Positions 53,583-62,446 of a stretch of DNA of 64,000 nt are shown piece after piece. Position 1 is the stretch's first letter, and each line of letters starts with the position of its first letter. The stretch is taken from positions 297,181 through 361,180 of the forward strand of contig CAVQVG010000018.1 of NCBI GenBank assembly GCA_963717125.1, written 5' to 3'. Made by a program: the position numbers and the translations under genes. Under the pieces are notes generated by a model. That model worked only from the letters and a program-made list of their open reading frames with translations. It made no database searches and had not been told where the DNA came from. Source of the stretch: RYN-230 sp963717125 (GTDB taxonomy: Bacteria; Actinomycetota; Actinomycetes; Streptosporangiales; Streptosporangiaceae).

Positions 53583-53984
53583 TTAGGCGGTGCGAGCCGC
53601 GAGGGCGGCCTTCACTGGGGTGGGGGCCCGGAAGGCGCCGAGTACCTCCACCGAGGCGATCGTGGCCAGGGCCAGCTGGGGGGAGACATCGGCGGCGATG
53701 CTCGCCAGCCCGAGCACCCGGATGTGGATCATCTGCCCGGTGTCACGGATCTCCTCCAGGTCGCGCCGGGTGTAGTGGCAGCTGCCCAGGGTGAGGGTGC
53801 GCCGGGCCGCTGTCTGGTCGAGCGCCTCGCTCCGGGTGGCGAGCTGGCTGCGAATGGCCGTGCGGATGAAATCGGTGCGGTTGGTGTAGAAGCCTTCCTG
53901 GACCAGCAGATCGATCTGCCCGAGGTCCACTAGTCCCAGGTTGATAGTGATCTTCTCGGTCTTCTCGCTCTCGCCCGGGGCCAT
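53583..53984 (-). CDS. CopG-type ribbon-helix-helix regulator
   Basis: The 133-residue protein starts MAPGESEKTEKITINLGLVD. The KITINLGLVDLGQIDLLVQE strand-helix and FYTNRTDFIRTAIRSQLATR form an RHH DNA-binding domain. A C-terminal half of about 75 residues (HYTRRDLEEIRDTG, IHIRVLGLASIAADVS, VEVLGAFRAPTPVKAAL) probably binds a ligand or oligomerises. An inverted repeat TACCATCT-GTAT-AGATGGTA lies 28 bases upstream of the start, a likely autoregulatory operator. Context suggests control of the depolymerase/phasin genes. Confidence 0.8.
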   Translation of the reverse strand: MAPGESEKTEKITINLGLVDLGQIDLLVQEGFYTNRTDFIRTAIRSQLATRSEALDQTAARRTLTLGSCHYTRRDLEEIRDTGQMIHIRVLGLASIAADVSPQLALATIASVEVLGAFRAPTPVKAALAARTA

Positions 53985-54011
53985 CCGTCCACCATCCCCT
54001 GGCCATCTCCT

Positions 54012-54031
54012 TACCATCTGTATAGATGGTA
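54012..54031. promoter_or_regulatory. Operator-like inverted repeat upstream of the RHH regulator
   Basis: Perfect 8-bp arms TACCATCT/AGATGGTA with GTAT between. It overlaps the expected promoter of the leftward regulator gene. Confidence 0.6.
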
Positions 54032-54239
54032 GCTTCAGGAGTGGCGGCGGTGCAACGAGCCAGCAGCAGTTTCCGTGAATTAGCGTTCCCAGCCAGCTTC
54101 CTGGCAGTTGCCGACATAGCCGGCCCGGGTGAGGTCGGCCCTGGCGATCAGCACCGCAAGACGGCCGGACCCGCAGGCAAGCTCACAAGCATGTGGGCAG
54201 GTGCTAGCGGGTTCAGTCCGGGTGTTGCTCACCTGGGCT

Positions 54240-54565
54240 TCCACGGTGCTCCATGTGAGTGAGATCCCTTGAGGGCTGCCTGCCACCACGTCGGGCAGGG
54301 GCGACTCGCTGCCGGGCCCGCCGGCGCCCGCGGCACCCGCCGCATCGAGGAGTCCCGCCTGGCGAGCAGCGTTTCAGCGACACATTCAGCGCCCCCGAGG
54401 TGAGCTTGACCGCCCGCACCGACGGCTCGTGCAGGCCCCGCTCCACCTCGCTCAGGTAGGGACTGGACAGGCTCGTCATATCCGCGAGCTGGCGCAGCGA
54501 CAGGTTGGCTTGCGCTGGGTGCGGATGAAAGCTTCCAGGGCTTCTAGCTGTGTCCCAGGGATCCG
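54240..54565 (-). pseudogene. Frameshifted XRE-family regulator
   Basis: Pieces of one Cro/C1-type repressor lie in consecutive frames. QLEALEAFIRTQRK is followed by NLSLRQLADMTSLSSPYLSE, VERGLHEPSVRAVKLTSGAL and NVS, then the frame is lost in Arg-rich text, with ISLTWSTVEAQV in a third frame. At least two indels. Such XRE proteins commonly sit next to phasin genes as regulators of polyhydroxyalkanoate synthesis. Confidence 0.55.
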
Positions 54566-54656
54566 GCATCTGGCCCCCGGCAAGGGAAAGGCGATGAGCT
54601 TAAATTGCAAATGCGCGGCGGGCCGGGATTCCCAGGCTCGCCGCGCATGCGGGGTG

Positions 54657-54974
54657 CTACTTGGTGGCGCCCTTCGTGGCCGCCGCGCCGTTCCTGGCGC
54701 CAAGCAGCGGCTTGGTTGCCTCGAGCATGCTCTCAGCGAACTTCCGCTGGGAGATGAGCAGCTGCTCGGCGAAGTCGTAGGCATTGGCCACGAGATCCTC
54801 GGGCTTGGGCAGCTTGTCCCTGTACGGCAGGTTGGGCATCGGGATGGACGGCGTGACCGACTGGACTGCGTCAGCCCAGCGCTTGACCGCGTCGGCCAAC
54901 ATTTCCTGGCTCTTGCGGACCGTGTCCAGGACCTCTGTCTGAATTTCCTGGCCGGCGCTGCGGGTCTCGGTCAT
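54657..54974 (-). CDS. Phasin-like polyhydroxyalkanoate granule protein
   Basis: The 105-residue protein starts after AGGAGGAGAA. Two amphipathic helices, EIQTEVLDTVRKSQEMLADA and ANAYDFAEQLLISQRKFAES, are separated by a Pro-rich turn (TPSIPMPNLPYRDKLPKPED), followed by an Ala/Lys-rich tail. This matches actinobacterial phasins that coat polyhydroxyalkanoate granules. A strong promoter lies upstream (TTGACA/TACTAT). No PHA synthase is in the window. Together with the depolymerase at 52281 it indicates carbon-storage metabolism. Confidence 0.75.
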   Translation of the reverse strand: MTETRSAGQEIQTEVLDTVRKSQEMLADAVKRWADAVQSVTPSIPMPNLPYRDKLPKPEDLVANAYDFAEQLLISQRKFAESMLEATKPLLGARNGAAATKGATK

Positions 54975-55021
54975 TTCTCCTCCTTGTGGTCTTGTCTCTC
55001 AGTTCTCGTGGCCTGCTTTCT

Positions 55022-55049
55022 ATAGTACGCACCCTGCTAGATTTGTCAA
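55022..55049 (-). promoter_or_regulatory. Promoter of the phasin-like gene
   Basis: On the minus strand TTGACA (55044-55049) and TACTAT (55022-55027) are separated by 16 bases, 48 bases upstream of the start codon. Confidence 0.6.
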
Positions 55050-55302
55050 GCAAGCGGCGGGTGGCCACGCTCGGGAGCTGAAACAGGGCGAGGCGGGCCG
55101 GGCAGCAGACGCGCGGCAGCCGTCCCCGGCACCGATGGTGAACACGCAGAGCAGGGCGAGCGGCAGCAGTGCCACGCGACGGCGCCCGCTCACCAATACG
55201 TCTTCGTCCGCGAGATGCGGGATCCATGGACGAGGCGAGGGACACGAGGCGGATACATCCAGGCAGCGCAGTCAATAATCTGAGCGTCGAAGGAGCGAAA
55301 TC

Positions 55303-55556
55303 GTGGAGTTCGACGTAGTCATCGAGATCCCGAAGGGCCAGCGCAACAAGTACGAGATGGACCATGAGACGGGGCGGATCCGGCTGCACTGAACCGGATG
55401 CTGTTCACCTCTACCCGGTATCCGGCCGACTATGGCTTCGTCGAGCACGCGCTGGCCGACGACGGTGACCCGCTCGAGGCGCTGGTGATTCTCGACGAGC
55501 CGACCTTCCCCGGCTGCCTGATCTCCTGCCGGGCGATCGGCAGGCGGCCACACTGA
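55303..55556 (+). pseudogene. ppa: 5' remnant of inorganic pyrophosphatase gene
   Basis: A GTG after AGGAGCGAAATC begins EFDVVIEIPKGQRNKYEMDH, followed by ETGRIRL and a stop. After a short insertion the frame resumes with RMLFTSTRYPADYGFVEHAL and DDGDPLEALVILDEPTFPGC, all hallmark family I pyrophosphatase sequence. The C-terminal half (with the DxxxD active-site strand) is missing. Confidence 0.8.
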
Positions 55557-55712
55557 ACTGGCTGGTCGGGGGCGCTGGTCGGCGATACCAGGGTGTGGAG
55601 TGGCGACGTGTGGGTGGTTGACTCCACGCCAGTGGAGTGCGTCCGCTCACGCGGTGAGCCGAGGTATCGACCCGGCGGGCGACGCGCGGGATGATGACGC
55701 GAGGAGCTGAGT

Positions 55713-56393
55713 ATGCGAGTACTGATGATCGCGCCCCCGGGCGCGGGCAAGGGAACTCAGGGCGCACTGATCGCCACGCATTTCGACATCCCCCACATCG
55801 CGACCGGTGAACTGCTGCGCGATCACGTAGCGCGGCGGACCGCTCTGGGCCTAGCCGTTCAGGAGTATCTCGACCGCGGCGAACTCGTGCCCGACCAGTT
55901 CGTCCTCGACATGGTGCGGGAGGAGTTGATCGTCGCCAAGGCGGCAGGACGGGCGTTTGTCCTAGACGGAATCCCGCGGAACATGCACCAAGCCCGGGCG
56001 GTCTACCTGATAGGCCGCGAACTCGGGATGACCGCGGATGTGGCGTTGCACCTGCAGGCCGACGATGAGGAACTCATGCGCCGGCTGCTCGCGCGAGCTG
56101 CGCTCGAGCATCGCTCCGACGACACCGCTGACATCATTGCGCAGCGCCTTGCCCTCTACCATGAAGTGACATCCCCAATCGTCTCGTGGTACCGCGACCG
56201 CGGAATCCTGGTTTCCGTGGATGCGATGCGTTCCGCACAGCAGGTCGGCCGCGAAATCCTCACCGCCCTCGAAGCGATGCGCCCATTCCTGGACCATGTG
56301 CCCGGGCAGGCACGGCTCTCCGTTGACCTCACCAGCCTGGGCGACGCGTTCGGCGCGGCCGACTCTACCGTCGGCACATCCGACGGTAGCTGA
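55713..56393 (+). CDS. adk: Adenylate kinase
   Basis: The 226-residue protein starts MRVLMIAPPGAGKGTQGALI, the P-loop of adenylate kinase, after GAGGAG. ATGELLRDHV and FVLDGIPRN (AMP-binding and Walker B-like) follow. The lid has RAALEHRSDD and no Cys zinc ligands, so it is a short-lid type. A C-terminal extension of about 40 residues is not typical. Standard actinobacterial adk sits in the ribosomal-protein cluster, so this is probably a second, divergent copy; the DGFPR motif reads DGIPR. Confidence 0.88.
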   Translation: MRVLMIAPPGAGKGTQGALIATHFDIPHIATGELLRDHVARRTALGLAVQEYLDRGELVPDQFVLDMVREELIVAKAAGRAFVLDGIPRNMHQARAVYLIGRELGMTADVALHLQADDEELMRRLLARAALEHRSDDTADIIAQRLALYHEVTSPIVSWYRDRGILVSVDAMRSAQQVGREILTALEAMRPFLDHVPGQARLSVDLTSLGDAFGAADSTVGTSDGS

Positions 56394-56957
56394 CGGGCTT
56401 AACCGCCGGTCACCGCGGCTGGTCGGCGCTGGCTGGCTTGATCCGGGCGAGAGGCGGTGTGCTGGTTGCCGCGTGCCCGATGGCCTGCTGCGTGCTGTGC
56501 GGGAAGTCGTGGCCAGCGGCGCCTGTCGCTGCGGGAGGTGGCCTGCGCAGGCCGGTCTGATGTGCCGTGGTGTACGGCGGCGGCTGCCGCCCGGTCGGCG
56601 GCGAGCGCGGTGAGGGAGTCGGTGACGGCCTCGGTCACGGTCGCGTGGTTCAGCCGGAGGATGGCTACGAGGCGTGCGACCTGGCGGGCGACGTGGGCGG
56701 GGGCATGGCGGCGATCAGGGGAGCGGTGGCGCAACGTGCCGAGCTGCCCCTTCGGTATCGTGCAGTCGGCGGCTCCAGCGGCGGCTCCAGCGGCGGCACT
56801 CGGCGTTGCTGACGAGGTCGGGCAGCAGGCAGGCGCGGCTGGCGAGCATCCTGGCGAGGGCGGCGGGCCTCTTGGGGGTGGTCGGCAAGCTCTCCGGGCG
56901 TTAGGCGGCTGGGGGCGTATCGGGTGCCGGGAAGCCTGTTGTTTGTGGGCTGTCTGG
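56394..56957. other. Gap without a supported gene
   Basis: About 560 bases of very GC-rich sequence. A leftward frame includes VARQVARLVAILRLNHATVT and LTALAADRAAAAAVHHGTSD, which could be a helical protein fragment, but no start, ribosome site or family is recognisable. Confidence 0.35.
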
Positions 56958-57860
56958 TTAGCGAACCCGGGCGCGCAGGAACTTTCCGATTTGCTCGGTG
57001 GCCTGGGCTGCCTCGGGGGTGCCGAGCAGGAGCTGGTAGACGTGGGGTAGGCCCTCGCCGACCTGCAGGGTGACGTCAACCCCGGCTTGGGCTGCTGCTG
57101 TGGCCAGGCGTTCGGAATCGCTGAGCAGCAGGTCGGCCGTGCCCACCTGTATCAGCAGCGGCGGGAGCCCGGCCAGTGAGGCGAACAGCGGCGATGCGAG
57201 GGGTGTTTTCGGGTCAGCCCCGGCCAGGTAGTCGGAGGCGAACTGGCGGAGCACGGCGGGGGTGGAGATCGGATCCTGATCGGCGCGCTCGGTCATCGAG
57301 GTCCCCGAGCTGGTCAGATCCACCGTCGGGGACATCAGTACGGCGGCTGCAGGCAATGCCTCCCCGGCGTCACGCGTGGTCACGAGCAGGGCGACGGTGA
57401 GCCCTCCGCCGGCCGAGTCGCCGGCCACCGCTGTTGAGCTTGCGCTCAGGCCCTGGCCGGTGCGGAGCCAGCGCCATGCGGCCAGCACGTCGTCGATGGC
57501 GGCGGGGAAGGGCTGCTCGGGGGCCAGGCGATATTCAGGGAATAGCACCCGCATCCCGCTGGCCCGTCCCAGCCGGGCGGCCAGCTCGCCGTCGCTGCGA
57601 AGCGACCCGAGCTCGTAACCTCCGCCGTGCAGGAACAGGAGCACCCGGCCGGTGTCCGCTCCGGGGGCGTCCAGCCAGTGGGCTGGCACGCCGTCCGCGG
57701 TTACCTCCGTCACCAGCACGTCGTCAGGTACCGGATGAAGGCGGTCTCCCGGGGTGAAGGCGGCACGGCGCTCGGTCAGCGTCAGCGGGGCCTGGTTGGC
57801 ACTGGCCTTCTGCCGGTCTCTGAGGGCGTCAATTACGTCCTGCATTGCCTGGCTTGGCAT
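56958..57860 (-). CDS. Alpha/beta hydrolase of the HSL (hormone-sensitive-lipase) family
   Basis: The 300-residue protein starts MPSQAMQDVIDALRDRQKAS after AAAGGAGAGGCCGAC. It has the HSL oxyanion motif LLFLHGGGYELGS, an EYRLAPEQPFPAAIDD segment, the nucleophile AVAGDSAGGGL, an acid in VGTADLLLSDSE and a histidine in GLPHVYQLLL. It is an esterase or lactonase on small acyl substrates. The frame extension to 58124 is unsupported. It stands alone in the leftward direction. Confidence 0.9.
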   Translation of the reverse strand: MPSQAMQDVIDALRDRQKASANQAPLTLTERRAAFTPGDRLHPVPDDVLVTEVTADGVPAHWLDAPGADTGRVLLFLHGGGYELGSLRSDGELAARLGRASGMRVLFPEYRLAPEQPFPAAIDDVLAAWRWLRTGQGLSASSTAVAGDSAGGGLTVALLVTTRDAGEALPAAAVLMSPTVDLTSSGTSMTERADQDPISTPAVLRQFASDYLAGADPKTPLASPLFASLAGLPPLLIQVGTADLLLSDSERLATAAAQAGVDVTLQVGEGLPHVYQLLLGTPEAAQATEQIGKFLRARVR

Positions 57861-58323
57861 GTCGGCCTCTCCTTTGGCATGGGGCTGCCTGTGATGCGGC
57901 GTGGATGGCGCTTCGGCGGCCGGGCCAGGATGCCGGCGCTTTGGCCGATTGCTCCTGACAATCACTGTTGCGACCCCTAACGACCGCGTTGCGGCAGCTT
58001 CCGCCGAGAGCTGCGGGCCAGACGACCCAACCGCCGTACGCCCCGGTGCGGCCCGGCATTTCATCTCAACGTACGTTCGGCCAGGCTGCGGGCATTGCGA
58101 ACCGGAGAACCGGATGACCCCCAACCTCAGCCGGCCGATCGCTGCCCCGCTCGCCCCGGCGCGCCGGGCTACCCGGCACTGGCGGCCACCCTCGACGAGG
58201 CGGCCACCAAGCCGGGCCCCTATACGCGCGGACAGCGAAGGCCTGGAGTCTCATGCAGCTTTGAGCGCCAGCTCCGCCCCGAGGCGTTCTCGTGCGGCAT
58301 ACGCCGAGGCGGCGACGCCCTGA
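57861..58323. other. Gap without a supported gene
   Basis: About 460 bases. The rightward fragment PGYPALAATLDEAATKPGPY (near 58165-58225) looks protein-like but has no start or family; possibly a relic. Confidence 0.3.
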
Positions 58324-58845
58324 CTAGCCAGCGACGGTCTCCCCGTCCGGGAACACCTCGCTGAGCCGGCCGGTGCTGACGTCAAAAACGAATCCCCTGA
58401 CCGGGACCTCCGGCGAGATCCATGGATGTGACCTGGCCTTCTGGATCTGCTCCTTGGTGTTCGCCTCGGCGTCGGTGAAGCTGTAGAACTTGGCCGGCGC
58501 AATCGGCGCTTGCCCGGTCTCCTTGCGGAGCCGGTCCTCCAGCTCGCCGTCGGTGAACCTGAGCATCCCGCAGTCGGTGTGATTGATGATCATTATCTCT
58601 CTGGTGCCCAGCAACCTGGTCGACAGAACCAGCGACCGGACCGCGTCGTCGTCGATCACGGTGCCGAAGTTCCTGATCATGTCGACATCGGCAGCGGCGA
58701 GACCCAGCATCTGCTCGATGCTGGTGAGCCGGGGATCCGCACAAGTGACGATCGCGATCTTGGGCGCCGGCGGCCCCCCGCGGCTGGGATCGTAGCCGTT
58801 GGCGATGGTTGCATTGGCGCTCAGCGCCTCGTCAATGAGACTCAT
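58324..58845 (-). CDS. Beta-class carbonic anhydrase
   Basis: The 173-residue protein has the beta-carbonic anhydrase zinc site: IAIVTCADPRL (Cys, and Asp-Arg dyad) and NHTDCGM (His, Cys), with VDMIRNFGTVIDDDAVRSLV between them. It interconverts CO2 and bicarbonate, so it could support PFOR and malic-enzyme carbon flow. GGAGAAAGGTC precedes the ATG. The C-terminal part (VPVRGFVFDVSTGRLSEVF) is typical of short actinobacterial members. Confidence 0.92.
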   Translation of the reverse strand: MSLIDEALSANATIANGYDPSRGGPPAPKIAIVTCADPRLTSIEQMLGLAAADVDMIRNFGTVIDDDAVRSLVLSTRLLGTREIMIINHTDCGMLRFTDGELEDRLRKETGQAPIAPAKFYSFTDAEANTKEQIQKARSHPWISPEVPVRGFVFDVSTGRLSEVFPDGETVAG

Positions 58846-58862
58846 GACCTTTCTCCTTCTCC

Positions 58863-58985
58863 ATGGCCCGGCTGGCCGGCCCGCGGCTGCGGGAGCGCTA
58901 CCAGGACTGGGATCGCGGCCCGTTCACCGGGGAGAGCCAGGACCACATCTCGGTCTACGAGGTCACCGCAGCGCCTGCCGGATGA
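58863..58985 (+). pseudogene. Possible 3' gene fragment
   Basis: A 40-codon rightward frame, GPRLRERYQDWDRGPFTGES then QDHISVYEV, reads like the end of a protein but has no upstream portion. It overlaps the end of the convergent hydrolase gene. Confidence 0.25.
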
Positions 58986-59667
58986 ACGTGGCCACGGCGA
59001 CCGGCTTCGCGATGAACGCGGTGTGCGAGCCGTCAATGGTGTCGGTCGTGGCGCCCATCCGCTGCGCCATGAACCGTTCCGCGTCCGGCGAGATCGCGTT
59101 GTCGTGCTCGGAGACCAGGAACCAGGACGGCTTGCTCTTCCAGCCCGCCGCGGTGGCGTTCTCGTTGAGCGCCGCGGCCGCGAGCGGGCGCTGGGTCGCG
59201 AACATGACATCGGCCATGTCCACCGGCACGTCGGCGCAGAACGTCTCCCGGAACTGCTCCTTCTGGACGTACAGGTCGGGACCGCCCGCGGCGCCGGGCG
59301 CGTCGTAGGGGGTCGGGGCGGCCGTCTTGGCGAGCAGAGGTGGCGGGAACGGCTGCTGCACGCTCGCGCAGCTCTCGCCCACCTCCAGCCCGAACGCCGC
59401 GAGAAAGACCAGGCCGGTCACGTTCTCCAGGCCGGCCGACGCCTGGGTGATCACGGCGCCTCCGTAGGAATGCCCGACCAGCACGACCGGGCCGTCGGTG
59501 GCCTTGACCACGTCGCTGACGACGCTGGCGTCGAAGGCGACGCCTCGCAACGGGTTCGGCGGGGCGAGGGCCGTGTGGCCGGCGCTCTCGAGCTCGCGGA
59601 TCACTCCCCCGAACCCGGACGCGTCGGCGAAGGCGCCGTGGACGAGGACGACGGTGGGACCAGGCAT
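58963..59667 (-). CDS. Alpha/beta hydrolase (lipase-like, EstC/salicylate-esterase type)
   Basis: The 234-residue protein starts MPGPTVVLVHGAFADASGFG after GAGGAGAACCCC. The motifs are VHGAFAD (oxyanion), LVGHSYGGAVI (Ser nucleophile), WFLVSEHDNAIS (Asp) and DGSHTAFI (His). The short cap domain and HGAFAD motif match the hydroxynitrile-lyase/salicylate-esterase-like group. The substrate is unknown. The frame start at 59700 is replaced by the ATG with the good ribosome site. Confidence 0.9.
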   Translation of the reverse strand: MPGPTVVLVHGAFADASGFGGVIRELESAGHTALAPPNPLRGVAFDASVVSDVVKATDGPVVLVGHSYGGAVITQASAGLENVTGLVFLAAFGLEVGESCASVQQPFPPPLLAKTAAPTPYDAPGAAGGPDLYVQKEQFRETFCADVPVDMADVMFATQRPLAAAALNENATAAGWKSKPSWFLVSEHDNAISPDAERFMAQRMGATTDTIDGSHTAFIAKPVAVATFIRQALR

Positions 59668-60071
59668 GGGGTTCTCCTCGGGTTGGAGAGGTGACCCCAC
59701 GACGCTACGTCACCGGACCCGAGCGGGCCGACCCAGGGGTGCGCTGGCCCGGGCGTGGGGTAGTTACCGGCATGGAGGCCCCCCGGGGGGTGGCTGCTGC
59801 AGGAGGCGGTCGCCATCGTCCGAGATCAGCGCGGTACCTCGACGCCCCGAGCGCTAGGCATAACACCGCGAAGACAGCGATTTCGAGCCAAGTGCGGAGG
59901 CGAACCGGTGCCGTCTGTGCGCTGTCGCCGTTCACGGCCAGGCGAGCCCGGCACCGGCAGCGGGCACTGCGTCTCACGGTCATCACGGCAGCTCCTGCCG
60001 GGCCATCACGCCCGGCGTGATCGGGTCGGAAAATACCCAGCCAGGGTTGATCGTGCTGATCGCCAGCCGGC
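59668..60071. other. Gap with one doubtful small membrane-protein frame
   Basis: A leftward frame (59705-59986) includes a hydrophobic helix (WLEIAVFAVLCLALGASRYR) between Arg/Pro-rich ends. It may be a small membrane protein or chance. Nothing else is visible. Confidence 0.3.
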
Positions 60072-61094
60072 TTATCGCCAGCCGAGCGCGGGTGCCACGT
60101 GCGTGAGAATGCTGTCGATGACGTGGGCGTTGTAGTCGACGCCGAGCTGATTGGGCACGGTGAGCAGCAGCGTGTCGGCGGCTGCGATCGCCTCGTCCTC
60201 CTTGAGCTGCTGGATCAGCACATCCGGCTCGGCAGCGTACGTGCGGCCGAAGATCGCCTGGGTCTTCGGGTCGATGAACCCGATCTGGTCGCTGTCGTGG
60301 TTCTGGCGGCCAAAGTATGCCCGGTCCCGGTCATCGACGAGGGCGAAGATGCTCCTGCTGACCGATACTCGCGGCTCCCGCTCGTGGCTAGCCTTCTGCC
60401 ATGCGTCGCGGAACGCCTGGATCTGCTCAGCCTGCTGCAGGTGAAAGGGCTTATCCGACTCGTTGGTGATCAGCGTCGAACTCTGCAGATTCATGCCCAT
60501 CTCGGCTGCCCACGTGGCGGTCCGCTGGGAGGCCGCACCCCACCAGATGCGCTCCCGCAGCCCTGGTGAGTGCGGCTCCACGCGCAGCAGGCCGGGCGGG
60601 TTCGGAAACATCGGGCGGGGATTGGGCTGCGCGAAGCCCTCGCCGCGCAGTACCTCGAGCAGCACCTGGGCGTGCCCGCGGGCCATGTCGGCGTCCGTCT
60701 GACCCTCGTCCAGCTGGTAGCCGAAGTATCGCCAGCCGTCGATCACCTGCTCCGGCGAGCCGCGGCTGATACCCAGCTGGAGGCGGCCGTCGGCTATGAG
60801 GTCGGCCGCGCCGGCGTCCTCTGCCATGTACAGCGGGTTCTCATAGCGCATGTCGATGACTGCCGTGCCGATCTCGATCCGGCTGGTCCGCGCGCCAACC
60901 GCCGCCAGCAGCGGGAACGGAGACCCCAGCTGCCTCGCGAAGTGGTGCACCCGGAAGTACGCACCGTCCGCGCCCAGCTCTTCCGCGGCCACGGCCAGGT
61001 CAATCGACTGCAGCAACGCGTCCGATGCCGACCGCGTATGCGAGCCCGGCGACGGCGACCAGTGCCCGAACGACAGGAAGCCAATCTTCTTCAC
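60072..61094 (-). CDS. LLM-class flavin-dependent oxidoreductase
   Basis: The 340-residue protein starts with a GTG (KKIGFLSFGHWSPSPG) and follows the luciferase-like monooxygenase barrel: LAVAAEELGADGAYFRVHHF, SRIEIGTAVIDMRYENP, YMAEDAGAADLIADGRLQLG, ISRGSPE, and ERIWWGAASQRTATWAAEMG. It would use FMNH2 or F420. The substrate cannot be inferred. The start lacks a strong ribosome site. The XRE regulator gene at 61386 lies upstream in the same direction after 291 empty bases. Confidence 0.9.
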   Translation of the reverse strand: MKKIGFLSFGHWSPSPGSHTRSASDALLQSIDLAVAAEELGADGAYFRVHHFARQLGSPFPLLAAVGARTSRIEIGTAVIDMRYENPLYMAEDAGAADLIADGRLQLGISRGSPEQVIDGWRYFGYQLDEGQTDADMARGHAQVLLEVLRGEGFAQPNPRPMFPNPPGLLRVEPHSPGLRERIWWGAASQRTATWAAEMGMNLQSSTLITNESDKPFHLQQAEQIQAFRDAWQKASHEREPRVSVSRSIFALVDDRDRAYFGRQNHDSDQIGFIDPKTQAIFGRTYAAEPDVLIQQLKEDEAIAAADTLLLTVPNQLGVDYNAHVIDSILTHVAPALGWR

Positions 61095-61385
61095 CAGCGC
61101 GTCAACGCGAACCGCCCGGGCGGCATTCCTCGCCGGTGGGGCATGCCCAGCGCACAGTGGGCGGTACGCAGATTGCCCTGTTCGGCGCGCTCTGCGAGAG
61201 GTCTGCTACGGAATGCAGCCGACAGCCTCACTGTCACGCGCCCGCGCCGGCTTGTGCGCCGAGCCGTGCGGCCCGGATAGCCGTGCCTATCCGGGTTTGG
61301 CGGCGTCACAGCCTTGCGCCTGGCGGCGGTCGGCCGCGAGGGGTGCCGGAGACGGTGGTAGTCGTCTTCGGTCAGGTCGGGTCGC

Positions 61386-62276
61386 TCAAACAGCGGGTCG
61401 TAACAGCCGGTGGGCAGGGCGGCTGGCCTCAGAAGCACTGAGCGCATGCTGATCCAGGGCCAGGCTCTGCGCGGCGATCAGGGCCTTGGCGGATGAGCTT
61501 CCCGCGGGCGCGGTGAAGACGACAACGCGAAGACCCTCGTGCCGGACGATGTCGCAGTGGAGCTGGAGCAGGCCTAGTTCGGGATGCTCAATGGTTTTGT
61601 GCTCCTCGTCGTAGGGAGCAACTTCACGTGCCTTCCAGAGCTCGCAGAACCTGGGGCTCGCCGCGAGCAGGTCGCTGATCAACTGGCCCAGCTGCTCGTC
61701 ATCGGGATATTGCCCAAAGCTCGACCGCAGGTCCGAGATGATGCGCTTCTCAAACAGCCGCTCATCCTCAGGCGACCGGAGGACCCGTGTGGGCAGGCCG
61801 GTGAAGTAGCGCCAGACCTTGTTCCGCTCGCGTGCGGGACGCTCGTTCGGGTCACCGAAGATCGTGGCCCACATCGAGTTCCAGGTGATCGGGCTCCAGC
61901 TCGGGTCGTAGATGGCCGCCGGGTTTCCGGGCAGCTGGCGGACCATGCGGCGCAGGCTGTCCGGAACTGCCTGGTGCCGTCGCGTGCTGTCCTGCGGCGA
62001 CTGGCCAGCGAGGAAGAACAGGTGGGTCCGTTCGAGGTTCGACAGCCGGAGGGCCCGGGACAGCGCGGTGAGTACCTGCGGGGACGGCGCCTTGGCTCGC
62101 CCCTGCTCAAGCTGGGTCAGGTAGTTGACGGAGACACCAGAAAGCTGGGCGACCTCCTGGCGGCGCAGCCCGTTGGCCTTCCGGCCCGGGGAAACAGCCA
62201 CCCCGAAGTCTCCTGGGTCCAGCCGCTCCCGCCAGTCGCGCAGAGTCGCGCCGAGCTCGCTGGCCGAAACAGCCAT
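61386..62276 (-). CDS. MmyB-like XRE transcriptional regulator
   Basis: The 296-residue protein starts MAVSASELGATLRDWRERLD. The XRE HTH includes GLRRQEVAQLSGVSVNYLTQ and LEQGRAKAPS. The C-terminal MmyB-like ligand domain has NPAAIYDPSWSPITWNSMWA and a later HPELGLLQLHCD strand. Such regulators bind fatty-acid-like ligands and usually control a divergent enzyme gene, here most likely the alpha/beta hydrolase at 62447 (170-base shared intergenic region). The extended frame to 62444 crosses that region and is rejected. Confidence 0.92.
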   Translation of the reverse strand: MAVSASELGATLRDWRERLDPGDFGVAVSPGRKANGLRRQEVAQLSGVSVNYLTQLEQGRAKAPSPQVLTALSRALRLSNLERTHLFFLAGQSPQDSTRRHQAVPDSLRRMVRQLPGNPAAIYDPSWSPITWNSMWATIFGDPNERPARERNKVWRYFTGLPTRVLRSPEDERLFEKRIISDLRSSFGQYPDDEQLGQLISDLLAASPRFCELWKAREVAPYDEEHKTIEHPELGLLQLHCDIVRHEGLRVVVFTAPAGSSSAKALIAAQSLALDQHALSASEASRPAHRLLRPAV

Positions 62277-62446
62277 GATGTAGATCTTACGCTGGGCCAG
62301 CTGGGTGGCGATGTCAGCACCACCCAGTGGTCTACCGCGCGAGTAAATGGCCGATTTAGCCTGGCGACTGCCTGAGAGCCGCCAGACGGTACCCAATCCA
62401 GCCAAGCGCGGACCGACTTCCTCTTTCTTTGAAAGGCGCGACATTC

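Noticed and set aside
58510..59694. Rightward 394-codon frame over carbonic anhydrase and the hydrolase
   Set aside because: Antisense of two genes with complete active-site motifs.
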